Below are positions 63,898-64,000 of a stretch of 64,000 nt of DNA, one piece after another. The translations under genes were made by a program, and so were the position numbers. The stretch is from Phytohabitans rumicis (GTDB taxonomy: Bacteria; Actinomycetota; Actinomycetes; Mycobacteriales; Micromonosporaceae), in NCBI RefSeq assembly GCF_011764445.1, contig NZ_BLPG01000001.1:4836001-4900000 (forward strand), read 5' to 3'. A model generated the notes under the pieces. That model was not told the origin of the DNA, made no database searches, and worked only from the letters and a program-made list of their open reading frames with translations. Position 1 is the first letter of the stretch. Each line of letters begins with the position of its first letter.

Positions 63898-64000
63898 TCA
63901 GCCGGTACGCAGGCAGTCGAGCAGCGTCGCGTCGCCGGTGACCTCCAGCACGTCGAAGAGCACCCGGCCGTAGAGCGCGAGCAGCAGGTCGCTGGCGGTG
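63898..64000 (-). CDS. Maleylpyruvate isomerase-type mycothiol-dependent enzyme, C-terminal end (partial)
   Basis: The last ~34 codons of a gene that starts beyond the window. The pattern TASDLLLALYGRV followed by DVLEVTGDATLL resembles the C-terminus of mycothiol-dependent maleylpyruvate isomerase family proteins, in keeping with the mycothiol host. Stop codon at 63898-63900. The identity rests on one short segment. Confidence 0.5.
   Translation of the reverse strand, partial: TASDLLLALYGRVLFDVLEVTGDATLLDCLRTG

Overview
The window is about 72% G+C DNA from a mycothiol-producing actinobacterium. The marks are MshD, an atypical GlnR, a two-repeat PHO box, SAM-IV and SAM-I riboswitches, paired CIRCE operators, GTG/TTG starts and many ATGA/GTGA overlaps. 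Intergenic hairpins and overall gene content fit Micromonosporaceae, but the family-level call is inference. Gene order in 36-46 kb (pst, mshD, glnR, DUF2993, thiosulfate sulfurtransferase, DUF1416) and 53-59 kb (nitrobindin, YgfZ, XRE regulator, HbhA-like, DUF2516) resembles two mycobacterial neighbourhoods as I remember them.

Layout. 0-2 kb: end of an ABC exporter and a Tat-type dienelactone hydrolase lipoprotein. 2-3.5 kb: SAM-I riboswitch and a threonine-synthase-like gene. 3.7-5.2 kb: a complete IS4-family element with 10-bp target duplication. 5.7-10.3 kb: acetyltransferases, PaaN, a beta-lactamase-like protein. 10.5-12.7 kb: cold-shock protein and HrcA-controlled groEL. 13-18 kb: tandem GNAT, a polytopic membrane subtilisin, GlpD. 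18-26 kb: lipoprotein, FAD oxidase, HD hydrolase, FUSC, a SAM-IV-controlled SufS-like enzyme, PrsW, GroES-like protein. 25.6-35 kb: AI-2E permease, DinG helicase, ECF41 sigma factor, PPK2, Pit with DUF47, Gfo/Idh, Nudix. 36-43 kb: pstSCAB under a PHO box, mshD, deacetylase, glnR. 43-46.5 kb: membrane protein, DUF2993, Cys-rich leader peptide, thiosulfate sulfurtransferase with DUF1416. 46.5-52.3 kb: very large subtilisin/Kelch protein, wHTH regulator, exported protein. 52.8-61.4 kb: DsrE, a 34-aa membrane peptide, nitrobindin, Fur, YgfZ, BKACE, asparaginase, XRE/HbhA-like/DUF2516, hydrolase, AlaX-like, EI24. 61.4-64 kb: LacI regulator and GH1 beta-glucosidase.

Three themes stand out. (1) Sulfur control occurs at three places by three RNA mechanisms: SAM-I (2.1 kb), SAM-IV (23.8 kb) and a cysteine-codon leader peptide (45.1 kb). 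(2) Six copies of a ~85-105 bp nested palindrome built from CGATCAAGG units lie between genes, alongside other hairpin families. (3) Sixteen apparent one-base losses, nearly all in runs of three to five G or C, break fifteen otherwise intact genes including pstC, pstS and dinG. This looks like homopolymer undercalling in the assembly rather than gene decay, so I give the restored extents.

I saw no tRNA, rRNA, CRISPR array, prophage or recognisable large biosynthetic cluster.
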